From: Sarcocystis neurona
Taxonomy: Eukaryota; Apicomplexa; Conoidasida; Eucoccidiorida; Sarcocystidae
Reading direction: 5' to 3'
Length of the DNA: 64,000 nucleotides
Assembly: GCA_000727475.1 (NCBI GenBank)
Contig: KL647294.1
Span: 1,114,369-1,178,368, forward strand
Made by a program: the position numbers and the translations under genes. Shown one piece after another: positions 11,949 to 21,868 of the stretch. Numbering within the stretch: position 1 is the stretch's first letter; every line of letters begins with the position of its first letter. The notes below the pieces were generated by a model. That model saw only the letters and a program-made list of their open reading frames with translations, was not told the origin of the DNA and did no database searches.

Positions 11949-12602
11949 CTACTGAAGCTGCTGGAAGAGCTGCTGCTCCACTTGCTGCTGCTGCTGGCCC
12001 CCCAGGCAGATCCCCGCGCACGCAGCTATCAGTTCTCTGTGCCTCGTTACATTCCCCTGTCGCACTACGGAAAACAAAGGCGTTTTTGCTGCCAAGGCCG
12101 CTGCTGCTGCTTGAAGGCTGGCTAATGCCGCTCTTTCTGTTGCTACTGCTGCTGTCAGTAGTGCCACATCCGTTGCCGCTATCTGCAGTGCAGCCAGGGA
12201 GACTGCAGCAGCTCCGTTCTCCTTCGCAGTCGCCGCTGCTCCCCCTGCCGCTTCCCGTGCAGCTGCTGTTAGTGCCGGATACGTCAACCCCCTGAGCGCT
12301 GCGGGCGCTGCTATCATTCCTGGGCCCACGGCAGCTGTCACCAGAACGGCAAACCTTTCTAGTGCTACTACGTCCGCTGCTGCCTCTGCTGCAGCAGTGA
12401 CTCTCAGCGGTGCTGCCGTCGCTGGCGCAGTGACTGGACGTATTGCTGCTGCGACTGTCGCTGTCCCTGTGACTGCTGCCGCTGTCCCTGTGGCTGCTGC
12501 AGGTCTCGACGCAGTTGCTGCTGTTGCTGCTACTGCTGTTGCTGTTGCAGCAGCTGTTGGTGGGGAAAGGTGGACTGCCAACTCGTACGCATGCAGCAGC
12601 AC
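11949..12602 (-). CDS. Possible C-terminal part of the GRC3/NOL9-like kinase (shifted frame)
   Basis: Open minus-strand frame, offset from the preceding kinase exon, ending at a stop at 11949. It is Ala-rich but contains a stretch like the C-terminal GRC3/NOL9 domain. VSLAALQIAATDVALLTAAV can be laid against the family's 'v....alrI...dva...ily-avna' strand-helix. Later residues end in ELIAACAGICLGG, which may echo the family's 'GfGicRGiD'. The join to the previous exon is unresolved: either a short intron in repeat DNA or an assembly indel. The alternative frame here is Ser-rich and looks less protein-like. This is an inference by eye; a profile search would settle it. Confidence 0.33.
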   Translation of the reverse strand: MLLHAYELAVHLSPPTAAATATAVAATAATASRPAAATGTAAAVTGTATVAAAIRPVTAPATAAPLRVTAAAEAAADVVALERFAVLVTAAVGPGMIAAPAALRGLTYPALTAAAREAAGGAAATAKENGAAAVSLAALQIAATDVALLTAAVATERAALASLQAAAAALAAKTPLFSVVRQGNVTRHRELIAACAGICLGGQQQQQVEQQLFQQLQ

Positions 12603-13392
12603 CAGCCAGTCGACCTACTGCGTGAAGAAGCTGCAATCCAACGCCTTCGACCCACCCGGGTGTATTAATGATAAGGGGCATAGTGAAGGACCATGTTATA
12701 GCTGCTGGAGTATCCCTTGTAAGTATTACTGCTACTGGCGCACCTACTTCTCCTCCTCCTCCTCCGCGTGCCCACACAGATGTTGCTTTTGTTGCTTCTG
12801 GTCCCGAGGCTGGTCCTGCTGCTGTTGCTGCTTCTGGTGCTGCTGCTCGAGCACGGCCTCCTGCCGGTCGGAGGACTGCTGCGTTTCCCCCCCGCGATGC
12901 CGCTGCTGCTGTCGCCGACGCAGTCGCTGCCGTTGCTGCTGCAGCGTAGTAGACGTCTAAGCAGCGGCCGACGCATCGCAGGAAGAAGTGCGGCGCAGTT
13001 CTCGGAGTAATTTCCCCGAAGAAGATATTGGCGAGGACCGACCCTCTCCTTGCTGACGAACACGGGTTCTTCTCCAGCAGCACCATGCGCTCCTGTCCTT
13101 GGGACGGTTGCTCTTGTTCCGACGTCTCCAGCTCGTGCTGCTGCTGCTCCGTATACTTTTGCTGCAGCTCTTGGTCTGTTTGCTGCGACGGCTCGTACCT
13201 CTGCTGCATCCGTTGTTGCTGCCGCTGCTGCAGGTGCGCTTGCTGTTGCTGCTGTTGCTGCTGTTCTTGCTGCTGCTGCTGTTGCTGTTGCTGCTGCTGC
13301 TGTTGCTGTTGCTGATGCTGCTGTTGTTGCTGCAGATTCTGGGAAAGCGTATCTACTAGAGTGTGAGGAGGCGTGAGGATTGGCTGCGTCAG
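12589..13392 (-). CDS. GRC3/NOL9-like kinase exon: FFGxxTP and PLIINTPGW blocks with Gln/Ala inserts
   Basis: The exon begins after acceptor CTTGTGCAG with LTQPILTPPHTLVDTLSQ, the direct continuation of the PPG-CVSLLQ block. A Gln-rich insert of about 90 residues follows (roughly 13,345-13,080). Then come NIFFGEITPRTAPHFFLRCV (family pattern 'fFfGdtsP...P..yl.cv'), an Ala/Gly-rich insert of about 85 residues, and PLIINTPGWVEGVGLQLL (family pattern 'PLviNTmGWvkGlGl-LL'). A possible donor (GTACGA) lies at 12588. Without it the same frame stays open, Ser/Ala/Gln-rich and across the N gap, to a stop at 9709, giving about 1,230 codons from this exon's start. That long tail shows no family similarity. 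Confidence 0.8.
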
Positions 13393-16300
13393 CTGCACAA
13401 GAGTACCAGCAAGGCCAACACATGTAACGTGCAACGACGATTGCAGCAGCAACAGCGGCGGGAGCAGCATCACCGGCAGCAACAGCAGCAGCAGAAGAGC
13501 TGCAGCACAAGACAGCAGCAGCCGAGGCAGCAGCAACAGCAGCAGCGGAACGGCAGCAGCACGTGGATCGGCACTCGTACATACAGCAGCAGAGAAGCCT
13601 TAGCAGCACCAGCAGCTGTGGCAGCCGTCAGAGCAGCAGCAGTAGCAGAGAGGAAGAAGAAGAACGGAGACTGCAACGTGAAGCATTACCACAGGAGCAG
13701 CAAAAGCAGTGCAGCAGCATTTGAGAGATGCAACAGCTGCGCAACAGCAAGAGAAACCAAGCCCGTCACACTGCCAGCCGCATATCCTACAGGAAGGCAG
13801 CAGCAAGCATCATACCAGCAACAAAAGAAGAACCGCAGAAGAATCGGGGGCCGACAGAAGGCGCAGTGCAGAAGCGCAGCAGCACGGGCAGTCGTCGCCG
13901 ACATAAAGGAGGCAACAGAACAAGTTAGGACTAAAAGAACAGCAGCAGCTACCCCGGCGGTGGCAGCAGCACACCCGCAGCACCAGACGCCTTGGCAACC
14001 ACGGCAGCAGCAGGGCAGCTGCCCAGTAGGCGCACTCACAGAGGCCGCAGCGACGCGGCTGCAGAAGCGGCAACAACAGCAGCAGCAGCAGTCGTCAAAT
14101 TGCAGCAGCAGAGCGGCCCACAAAAAGTGAAGCGGCAGCACGTCCAACGCAGCAGCACGTTCTATGCACCACGACACGAGGGTACCAACTGCGACATACG
14201 AAGGAGCGAGACCCGCAAAGCAAAAACAGCAGCAGGAGCAGCCACGCGCACGGGTCCGCTGAAACGCACCGCCCTGCTAAACAGTCGCTACAGCAGCAAG
14301 CGATGAATGAAGAGCAACCGAAACGGTAAATGTTGCAGCAGCAACACGTACAGAGCAGCAGCTAAAGGATGTATACCGCAGCACCTCAGCAGGGAAAACA
14401 GAAACGGCAGCAGAGAAGAGTGAGAGCGACAATGAGAGCAGCATCAGTGCTGGTGTCATACAGCAGCAGCACCAGCAGGTAGAAAGGCAGGCGCAACTGC
14501 AGGCAAAAGGGCAGCAGCAACGGCAGCTGGACCAGGGGAGCAGCAGCACCAGCGTCGGACGTGGAAGCAGCAGCGGCAACAAACGTTGCAGCAATAGCAG
14601 TAGCAGCAAGACACCCAGAACATACGCGGCGAGCGTGGCAGGGGTACCAGGCCTGCGTGAGGTGCCGCGCGGCAGGAAATCACGAGGCAGCTCCCCCGCC
14701 GCCTACTGGACGTGACCGGAACACTGTCACAGCTACCGAAACAGCAACAGCAGCAACAGGAGAACGGGGTGGTGCAGCAAACGCAGAAAGGTTAGACAAA
14801 GACAAGAAAGCAACACGGGTTCAACCGCAGCAGTCCGCGAAGCAGCACCAGGAGCGAAGAACAAACAGCTGGAAGAACAGCAGGTACAGCAGCAGGACGG
14901 AGTGATATTGCATCCGCAGCAGGAGCAGCGTTAACCGTCACGACTGTCAGTGACTACCCAGCCAAAGCGGCAGCAAAAACCGGAGATCATTGCAGCGCCG
15001 GTATGTGCGAGTATCCACCGCAGCAGCAGCAGTCACAGGAACCGCAGGGGGACGCAGCGCTGGAGCAGCTCCAGCAGCATCGAAGCCGTCGGCATTCTGA
15101 GAAGCAATAAGAAAGGCAGCAGCAGACTCCTCAGCAGCTTCTGAAGTGTCGCACACACCGCGCAGCAGCAGCACAGCGGAAGAAACGTCAACAGTAGCCC
15201 AGTGATGGCGAGCCAAACTCACCTGCAGCAGGGAGACGCAGCCAGGAAGCGTGAACGTGGGTTGTCCCACGTCTGACTCCAGGTATGCAACCTGAACATG
15301 GGGACGCGAACAGGAAAAGCAGAAGAGAAGAACCCGCTGGTTCGTGTGTGTGCGCCACATAACAGAGGGACGCCTATATCGAGGAAGACATTTGGACGCT
15401 GCAGCAAACTGGTAAAGGCAGTTAACGCGCTGCTGCCCTTCACCCTCTGCAGACGAGACGATGCGCAGGCTCTTTCTGCAAGTGTGGCGGCTGCTGTTGT
15501 TGCTGCTCCTTCTCCTCCTCCTGCTACTGTTGGTAAGATTGCTCCGTCCCACCAGCAGTACCTCCTGGAACGCCTCCTGGCTTTGCAGCTGTTGTTTCTG
15601 CGGCACTATAAAAAAAGAGAGACACAGCTCCTTGGCCTCGAAAAGAAGCGCTTCTCGATAGGGCCGTTCTTCGACAGAACTGGCGCTTGCTGAGTGACTA
15701 GTGCCGGTTCAGCGCTGCTGCTGCTGTTGCCGTCACTGCCGTTTTAAAGACAGCTGCGGCTTTCATCTAAAGACACCTTACGGAACAGCCCTCGCTCTTC
15801 CAGCTGCTGCTAACCTGGAGGAAGAAGCTCGCGTCTCTGGGGTTGCTGCTCTTCCTTTCAAAGTTACCTCCTCTTCCTCCTGCTGCAGCTGCTGCTGCGC
15901 TTCATCCCCTTAGTGTGCTGCGTCCGCGCCCTGTACTGCTGCTGCTGCTATCACGGGCACCCCGTTTGCTCGCCCTCGCGCTGCATGCGGCCGCATGGCT
16001 GCTGCGCGATTGTTGCTGCTGCTGGTGCGCTTACCTGGGGGAAAAAATTCAAGAGGAAGTTGATCAAGTAGCAGCACAGAGTCGTTTTCCCAGCGCCTTT
16101 CCCGCCCCAGAGCATCACCGCAGGCCACCGCTGCTGCTGCTCCTGCAGCGCGCCGTGCTGCTCGCAGCACGCAGCAGCTGCTGCTTCTGCTTCGACGTCT
16201 CTCTTCCGGCGCTCTTCTCCCCCGGCGCGCCTGCTGCAGCAGCGGAGAGAAGGGAGCGTTCCGCACGAAAAAGACGAGGAGGAGACGCACGACGCTGGCG

Positions 16301-17642
16301 GACAGCAGCAGACCCCGCTGCTGCCAGAGCTGCAGCAGGAACTGCTGCCTCTGCCGTTTTCTGCAGCACGCAGCAGCAGCTGCAGCAGCTCCAAGGCCAG
16401 CTTTCTCCTGCAGAAAAAAACTCACCCACAACATCGACAAAATATCATGCCCTTCCTCACACCCCGTCCTTAACAGAGATTTACGACTTCTGTGCGATAT
16501 ATATATATATATATATATCAGCGCATCTACACGCATCAAAGGAATCGCAGGCATACATTTATGCACACATATATATGATACAGAAACCACACACGCAAGT
16601 GCACATGTGTGTATATATATATATATGTATATATACATATACACATATATATACATATACATGCAGCTGACGCAGACAAAGGGTTTAGAACGTCGAGGAA
16701 GCAGAGAAGGAAGTTGAAACTAACGTGCAAACAGACGACGCGAGCCCACGTAAAAAGGACAGAAGAGTATATACGCGAGCATATTTCTGGGGAAAGGTGG
16801 GGAGACGATAGACATTCCACGCTGCCACTGGACTACCTACTTTCTATTATTCGCACATACTACGTACTAAACAAATATATATGTATATATACATATATAC
16901 ACACATACTAAACATATATATATGTATATATATATACGTACACGTACTTGCGAGGTAGGCACACTCGTACTACTTCCACTACGACTATTACTACTACTAC
17001 TACTACTGATACCACTACCACTACGTGTCAACTAGCCACATGCGTGCGTACATGCACGCAGACACATACATGTATATATACATATATATATACATACATA
17101 AATACTAAATATATTCATACAGACACAAGTTCGAAGAGAACAACAGTGTCGAAGTGTCGCAACATACCATAGGAACGCGACTGATGCACATGTGCCGCTG
17201 AAGATTCACTTCTAAGATACGGGTGGAACTGCTGCTCGTACACTGGTGATGCTCCTGTTGCTGTCGCGCTGTTGCTGCTGTTGTTCCTTCTGTTGCTGAT
17301 GCTGCCACACCCCACGTGCCCGCTGCTATTCTTGCTGCGGCTGCTATTGCTGCAGCCGCCCTTGCTGCTGCTCCTCCCAGCGCTGCTGCAGTTGCTGCTG
17401 CTGCAGATCGCTCTTGCTGCTCTGTTGCCACTGCGTCTGCTTCGGTGTGTGTTCCTGCTGCTTCTGCCGCTCACGCTGCTGCGCCAGTGCCGACGCAGCT
17501 ACTGAACCACCTACCAGGCAGGAGGGAAAAGTTCCGGTGGCCGGTAGACGGTGCATGCAGCAGGCGGTTCCAGTGCGCGGTGTATGTACACCCGACCGAA
17601 GCAGCTGCGAGCCTCCGCGAAACAGACGACGACTGGGAACTT
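12589..17642 (-). CDS. GRC3/NOL9-like polynucleotide 5'-hydroxyl kinase, multi-exon (supported core)
   Basis: Minus-strand gene whose conserved blocks match the GRC3/NOL9 branch of the CLP1 P-loop kinases. In other eukaryotes these nucleolar enzymes phosphorylate RNA 5'-OH ends during ITS2 rRNA processing. Four exons are supported: 17642-17515, 16407-16035, 15291-15223 and 13392-12589. Splice phases agree at every junction (2/1, 0/0, 0/0), and each junction has GT and AG borders. In order the exons give an N-terminal beta-rich block, Walker A (GGKGAGKTTLCCYLINFLL), the Walker-B-like block (YLESDVGQPTFTLPG), then QPILTPPHT, FFGEITPRTAP and PLIINTPGWVEGVGLQLL. This is the family's order. Gln-rich and Ala-rich inserts sit between the blocks. 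An upstream exon (ending 19790) and a downstream C-terminal segment (12602-11949) probably belong too. The start codon is not identified. The kinase family call is secure; the NOL9-rather-than-CLP1 call rests on LExDxGQ and the PPG context. Confidence 0.82.
13393..15222 (-). other. Kinase intron filled with CAG/CTG repeats
   Basis: This is the 1.83-kb intron between the DxGQ exon and the FFGEITP exon. From about 13,440 to 15,150 the plus strand is rich in CAG/GCA/AGC triplets, so the pre-mRNA would carry CUG-type tracts. The repeats keep several plus-strand frames open, the longest 255 codons at 13363-14130 beginning within the flanking exon. These are judged to be shadows. Confidence 0.6.
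15223..15291 (-). CDS. GRC3/NOL9-like kinase exon: Walker-B-like DxGQ block
   Basis: A 69-nt, 23-codon exon between acceptor CATGTTCAG and donor CTGCAG|GTGAGT, phase 0 on both sides. It encodes VAYLESDVGQPTFTLPGCVS plus LLQ. Joined to the previous exon it gives FFPQ|VAYLESDVGQ, which matches the family's 'yLE-D-GQ-eFtpPG-vSL' block directly after the Walker A helix. The Asp before VGQ is the expected catalytic or Mg-binding position. The frame also stays open through the intron for about 90 codons, but the donor is strong and the family continuation is found in the next exon, so the read-through is rejected. Confidence 0.85.
16035..16407 (-). CDS. GRC3/NOL9-like kinase exon: Walker A (P-loop)
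   Basis: The exon follows the acceptor TTTTTTTCTGCAG and ends at an excellent donor (CCCCCAG|GTAAGC, phase 0). The conserved part is RWPAVMLWGGKGAGKTTLCC followed by YLINFLLNFFPQ. It contains a P-loop fitting GxxxxGK[ST] with the Lys and Thr expected to bind nucleotide phosphates, then the [RY]-Y-L-x-N-x-LL helix characteristic of GRC3/NOL9. The exon opens with an amphipathic stretch (RKLALELLQLLLRAAEN), followed by roughly 75 residues of Ser/Cys/Arg/Ala-rich insert before the P-loop. The insert lies where the family normally runs straight into the P-loop strand. Confidence 0.85.
16968..17025. repeat. ACT/CTA triplet microsatellite
   Basis: A short run of tta-cta/act triplets (ctattactactactactactact and flanking accact). 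It is a triplet class distinct from the CAG repeats and lies within the presumed kinase intron. Confidence 0.8.
17515..17642 (-). CDS. GRC3/NOL9-like kinase exon: N-terminal beta domain
   Basis: A 128-nt exon read in a frame with no ATG. It starts after an acceptor ending CGTGTGCAG and stops at donor TG|GTAGGT, leaving phase 2. It encodes KFPVVVCFAEARSCFGRVYI followed by a segment ending VYRPPELFPPA. This resembles the beta-rich region before the P-loop in GRC3/NOL9, which runs roughly 'v.l.G.....G.v.v.G..l.....vy.P.s..lp'. The two leftover bases join the single leading base of the next exon (16407) to make a Trp codon, so the junction is phase-consistent. The two competing frames at this place are also open, so the frame choice rests on the family resemblance and the phase match. 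Confidence 0.6.
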
Positions 17643-18191
17643 CTGCACACGCGGACGACGATGAGAACCGCATTAACAGACAAAAGAACGTGAAAAAGAG
17701 GGGACACAGAAGGAAGAGTACGAAGGAGAACATGAAGAATAGGAAGACGAAGAAGGGAACGTCGACTTGAAGAGTGACAAGGAGCCGCCCGAGATGAGAA
17801 GAGAGAAGCACCCGGAAACACACTTGCGCAAAAAAAGACAAAGTAGACACACGTAAAAATTTCTTCTCAAAATATCAAACGCAGAGAATTGTCCCAAACC
17901 GGTCCTCAAGCCAGCCACAACGTCACGCACTATACAACATATATATATGTATACGTGTCTATGCATACGTACACATATATAAATATAGGTAGATATAGGA
18001 GTACAACACAAAGACATCCAAGTTATCGCGGTTCACAGACTTTTCAGCTGTGGCTCAATCTTCAAAACAGAGGCTGACGCCACTCTCTGAAGAAGTGCCA
18101 CACACACACACACACACAAGTGCCTACGTAGACAGACGGGCAAGTGGAAAAGCGCATTCTCGACAAACACAACGATATATGTTGGTGTACC

Positions 18192-18594
18192 TTAAAATAT
18201 ATATGTATGTATATGTATATGTGTATGTATATGTATATGTGTATGTATATGTATATGTATATGTGTATGTATACGTGTATGTATATGTGTACGTGTATGT
18301 ATATGTATATCTGTATGCGTATGTATATGTATATGTGTATGTATATGTATATGTGTATGTATATGTATATGTGTATGTATATGTATATCTGTATGTATAG
18401 GTATATCTGTATGTATATGTATATCTGTATGTATATGTGTATGTATATGTATATCTGTATGTACATGTATATCTGTATGTATATGTATATCTGTATGTAT
18501 ATGTATATGTGTATGTATATGTATATCTCTATGTATATGTGTATGTGTATATATATGTATATGTGTACGTGTATGTATATGTGTACTTCTATAC
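18192..18594. repeat. 400-bp TATGTATATGTG-type microsatellite
   Basis: About 400 bp of nearly pure alternating purine-pyrimidine units (tatgtatatgtgtatgtata and variants). It lies in the 2.15-kb interval between the kinase exons ending 19790 and starting 17642. It keeps several frames open as Tyr/Val or Ile/His runs, none credible. Confidence 0.95.
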
Positions 18595-18774
18595 ACGTCG
18601 ATGCGTGCGGGGGAGTAGGCGGGTACGTGTGGCGGGGGGTCGTCACTATGGGTGGTCCGCGTGGGTGAATATTTGGCTCGGGCAAACATGTAGGGGAATA
18701 TATCATATACGTACGCACAAACACACACGTGCGCAGCACCACTTCCATCAGTAGACGTTTGTCGCTTTCTGCGC

Positions 18775-18862
18775 GGATCAACACACCCTCCGAACCGGAT
18801 CAATACACCCGCCGAAGCGGATCAATACACCCCCCGAAGCGGATCAATACCCTCCCTTGGGA
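18775..18862 (+). repeat. 22-bp tandem repeat, four copies
   Basis: Four adjacent 22-bp units starting at 18775, 18797, 18819 and 18841, consensus ggatcaatacaccc(c/g)ccgaagc. The last unit is degenerate. It lies within the presumed kinase intron. Confidence 0.92.
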
Positions 18863-19564
18863 GTACTCACACGTGTTGTTCGTTTGTACAGAAATAGACA
18901 ACCCCTTCGAGAGAGACGGAGAGCACGCGAAGAACTGCAACAAAGCTATTATATATATAAGCACATATATGCGTACATAATTATTGAAGGAAACAGCAGA
19001 TGTATACATATATATATATATATAGGATTGATAAGGAGGACTGTAAGTATACAGGGAGAAGTAATAAAGAGAACTACAACAATAACACATATGTACACAT
19101 ATCTATATATGCATACGATTAAAATAAACAGAACTGTGGAAATGTATGCGTGTGCGTGCATATGTATATATATATATATGTTTAATTAGGGGAATTGCAA
19201 CACTACATATACATATATATTAATAAAGAGGAGAATTTTAGGAACATTACGGGCCTGCATAGATACACGGACAACCGAAACATTCTCCTTCAGACAGGCC
19301 TATATCTACCTCTTGCATGCTCACTCTCCCTATCTCTCACCCTTTCTCTCTGTCTCGGTCTGTCTCACTCTCCTTCAGTAGACACATATATACACACACG
19401 TGAAAAGTTGAAAAAAAAGTCCTTCCCAGCACATGCAGATAAAGGGAATACATTCCCGGAAAGTAAATATCTCTTGTATTCTCCTACACGCGAAGTGATA
19501 CATCTCTATTCACTTAGGCCCCTCCCTACCTATCTCTCTACGTGTGGAGCTATCCCTCTCTATC

Positions 19565-19740
19565 CTATATATATATATATACACGTATAGCCACGCAAGT
19601 ACAACTATATACATATATATATATATATATATGTAAAGCCACGCCACGCAACGTGAATATATATATATATATATATATGTATACCCGCGCAGGTACAACC
19701 ATACATATATATATATATAAATATATGTGTATGGTTACGC
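19565..19740. repeat. Diverged repeats with (TA)n core
   Basis: Three to four units of about 50-65 bp, each with a variant of agccacgcaagtacaac followed by a TA microsatellite. Copies near 19,588, 19,636 and 19,682 are recognisable; a fourth, ggttacgcaagg, is partial. Confidence 0.6.
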
Positions 19741-19789
19741 AAGGACATTTATATTTACATACATTGTATCGGAAAAGTGATGGGTGTAC

Positions 19790-20194
19790 CTGTCTGGGCA
19801 GCAGATTGAGAAGCTGCTGAATTTGTTTTGATGAGGTCGCCTGCTGCATCAGTCGCTCGTCCACCTGCAGCAGCCGCCGAGCAGCAGGAGCAGCGGCAAC
19901 CGCAGGTATCAACTGCAGCAGAAGCGCCTCAAACACTCCCTCTCCTCCGTTCTTCTCGCCAGGACCGCCTCCCCGTCCCCCACCTCCTTCTCCTTCTGCC
20001 GCCGCATCCTTTTCTTCTTCTTCCCCTTCTGCTGCGGCTGCCGCTGCAGTTTTTAAAACGGCAGTTTCTCCTGGTGGGCAAGCCCCAGTTGTTGCTTCGG
20101 CTGCTGCTGCTGCTGTCGCCGTCGCACCGCTGCCGTGTCGGCTGCAGCGTCGCCCCCCTCTTCCAGCAGCGATGCTGCAGCAGCAGGAGAACAA
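19790..20194 (-). CDS. Possible upstream exon of the GRC3/NOL9-like gene
   Basis: Open minus-strand frame ending at a good splice donor (CAG|GTACAC, exon end 19790, phase 0). Phase 0 is what the next supported kinase exon (starting 17642) needs. The C-terminal 50 residues are not low-complexity: GVFEALLLQLIPAVAAAPAA leads into a helix-like stretch with LLQVDERLMQQATSSKQIQ. The upstream half is an Ala/Glu/Gly linker typical of CAG-expanded coding DNA. No in-frame ATG was found at the 5' side, so the exon probably starts at an acceptor near 20,175 (pyrimidine/CTG-rich, ending CAG). Membership in the kinase gene is inferred from strand, distance and phase only. It could be the end of a separate gene. 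Confidence 0.4.
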
Positions 20195-20239
20195 GAAGAC
20201 CTCTGCGTATTTCTACCCGCTCTCTCTATACATAGATAT

Positions 20240-21836
20240 ATACACCTACATACAAATAATATACACATATATATAAACTGGGCATCTGCTGACGGTAAAA
20301 GAGTGTCAACAAACACAGGTAGAAGTGGAGGTACGCGACCCTGGAGCGGACCGAAACTACACAGAGACGCATACAAACACAAACAGATATTCACACACAC
20401 GTGCAGGTGTACCAACATCTATACACACAGATATATACACAGATCTACACACAGGCATGCAAAGACAGCTACAGAGATATACGCCGAGATATATACAGGG
20501 GATATGTATCGTTATACATACAGAGGTATACGTACAGAGGTATAACCCGTACAAATATATACGCACGATAATATACACAAATATTTGTATACGTATGCAT
20601 GTAAATAAATAAACGCACATTGGCAGAGATGGACACAGAGATGTGTACAGAGATACATACAGAAATACACGTGCAGTGATATACATACATGTATCTCTAT
20701 ACGTATACACATATTTATATATATATATAAGTGGATACAGAGATATGTACAGATGAATACACAGATACGTGCACAGCGATGGACGTACAGATATATATAT
20801 ATATATATGTAGAGAGAAATATGTATAATACAGGGATGTAATGAGAGGTATGTACTGACACATATAAGTATATATATATATACATATATATAGATAATAC
20901 ACCCAGAGACATACATACTGTGGTATATGTACAGAACTATATACGGTATATATATGTACAGAGATATATAAAGAAAGAGAGAAATGTACTCAGACATAGG
21001 TACGGTAATATACGTATATATATATATATACATAAGTAGATACAGAGATATGTAAAGAGACACATATACATAAACATACATACGTATACATATGTATATA
21101 TATATATATATATATGTGTACGGAGACATATGTACAGAGATATGGATACAGAGATACGTACAAAGATATATAAAGACATACGTGCAAGACTACATACAGG
21201 ACAACACACTAAGACATTGACACAGACACAAAGATATACCTACACACAGACACATATATATACAGAGAGAGAGGCAAATATATTTAGAAATACGAAGATG
21301 TAGCTACCTGCTGAAGAAAGCGGACAGAAACACACATGTGTATCAATATAGCAAGGAAATAGAAAATTGTGTTCATCTGCACACAAGTGAAAATATGGGC
21401 GCACGTGGGTGGTAGCGTGTCTCTCTTAAAGCTCAGCATGCAAAGTCCATCCAAATATTTAACGCAGGGGTGTACACGCAGACGTGAGGCAGGCACATGC
21501 ATGCAGATACAACTCGTAGTACATACAGACATATAAGGCATGCAGGGCCAGCAAACGAGCCGATATGAAGGTGTTGCCATATATCGTAAGCGTGTGAACC
21601 TCCCATCTTTAATATGTGGAGGCACAGGCAGATATGGCGCACACACATATGCAGATATAATGCGCGTAGGCGCATGCGGATACACAGCACACGCTCGACA
21701 ACACAAGTGCAGCTCCTGTCCCGTGAGAAAAAGGACCTTTCCTCCACACACACACACACACGTCTACTTAGTTGCTGACCGGAAGAAGCACGTAAACCGT
21801 GGCGACGCGATGTATCTGTACACACATACGTGCTGC

Positions 21837-21868
<32 letters not shown>

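Noticed and set aside
13363..14130. 255-codon plus-strand ATG-less/Gln-rich open frame
   Set aside because: It overlaps a well-supported kinase exon start and otherwise lies in the kinase intron. It is repeat-driven and has no mixed-composition core.
14947..15222. Read-through of the kinase DxGQ exon as further coding
   Set aside because: A strong donor (CAG|GTGAGT) sits at the end of the conserved block, and the true family continuation (TQPILTPPHT) lies in the next exon in matching phase.
16500..16520. (TA)n runs as promoter TATA boxes
   Set aside because: TA runs occur throughout the window regardless of gene starts, so they carry no positional information.
18050..18803. Long open frames on both strands rich in Tyr/Val/His/Ile
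   Set aside because: They are translations of the TATG/TATA microsatellite and have no non-repetitive content.
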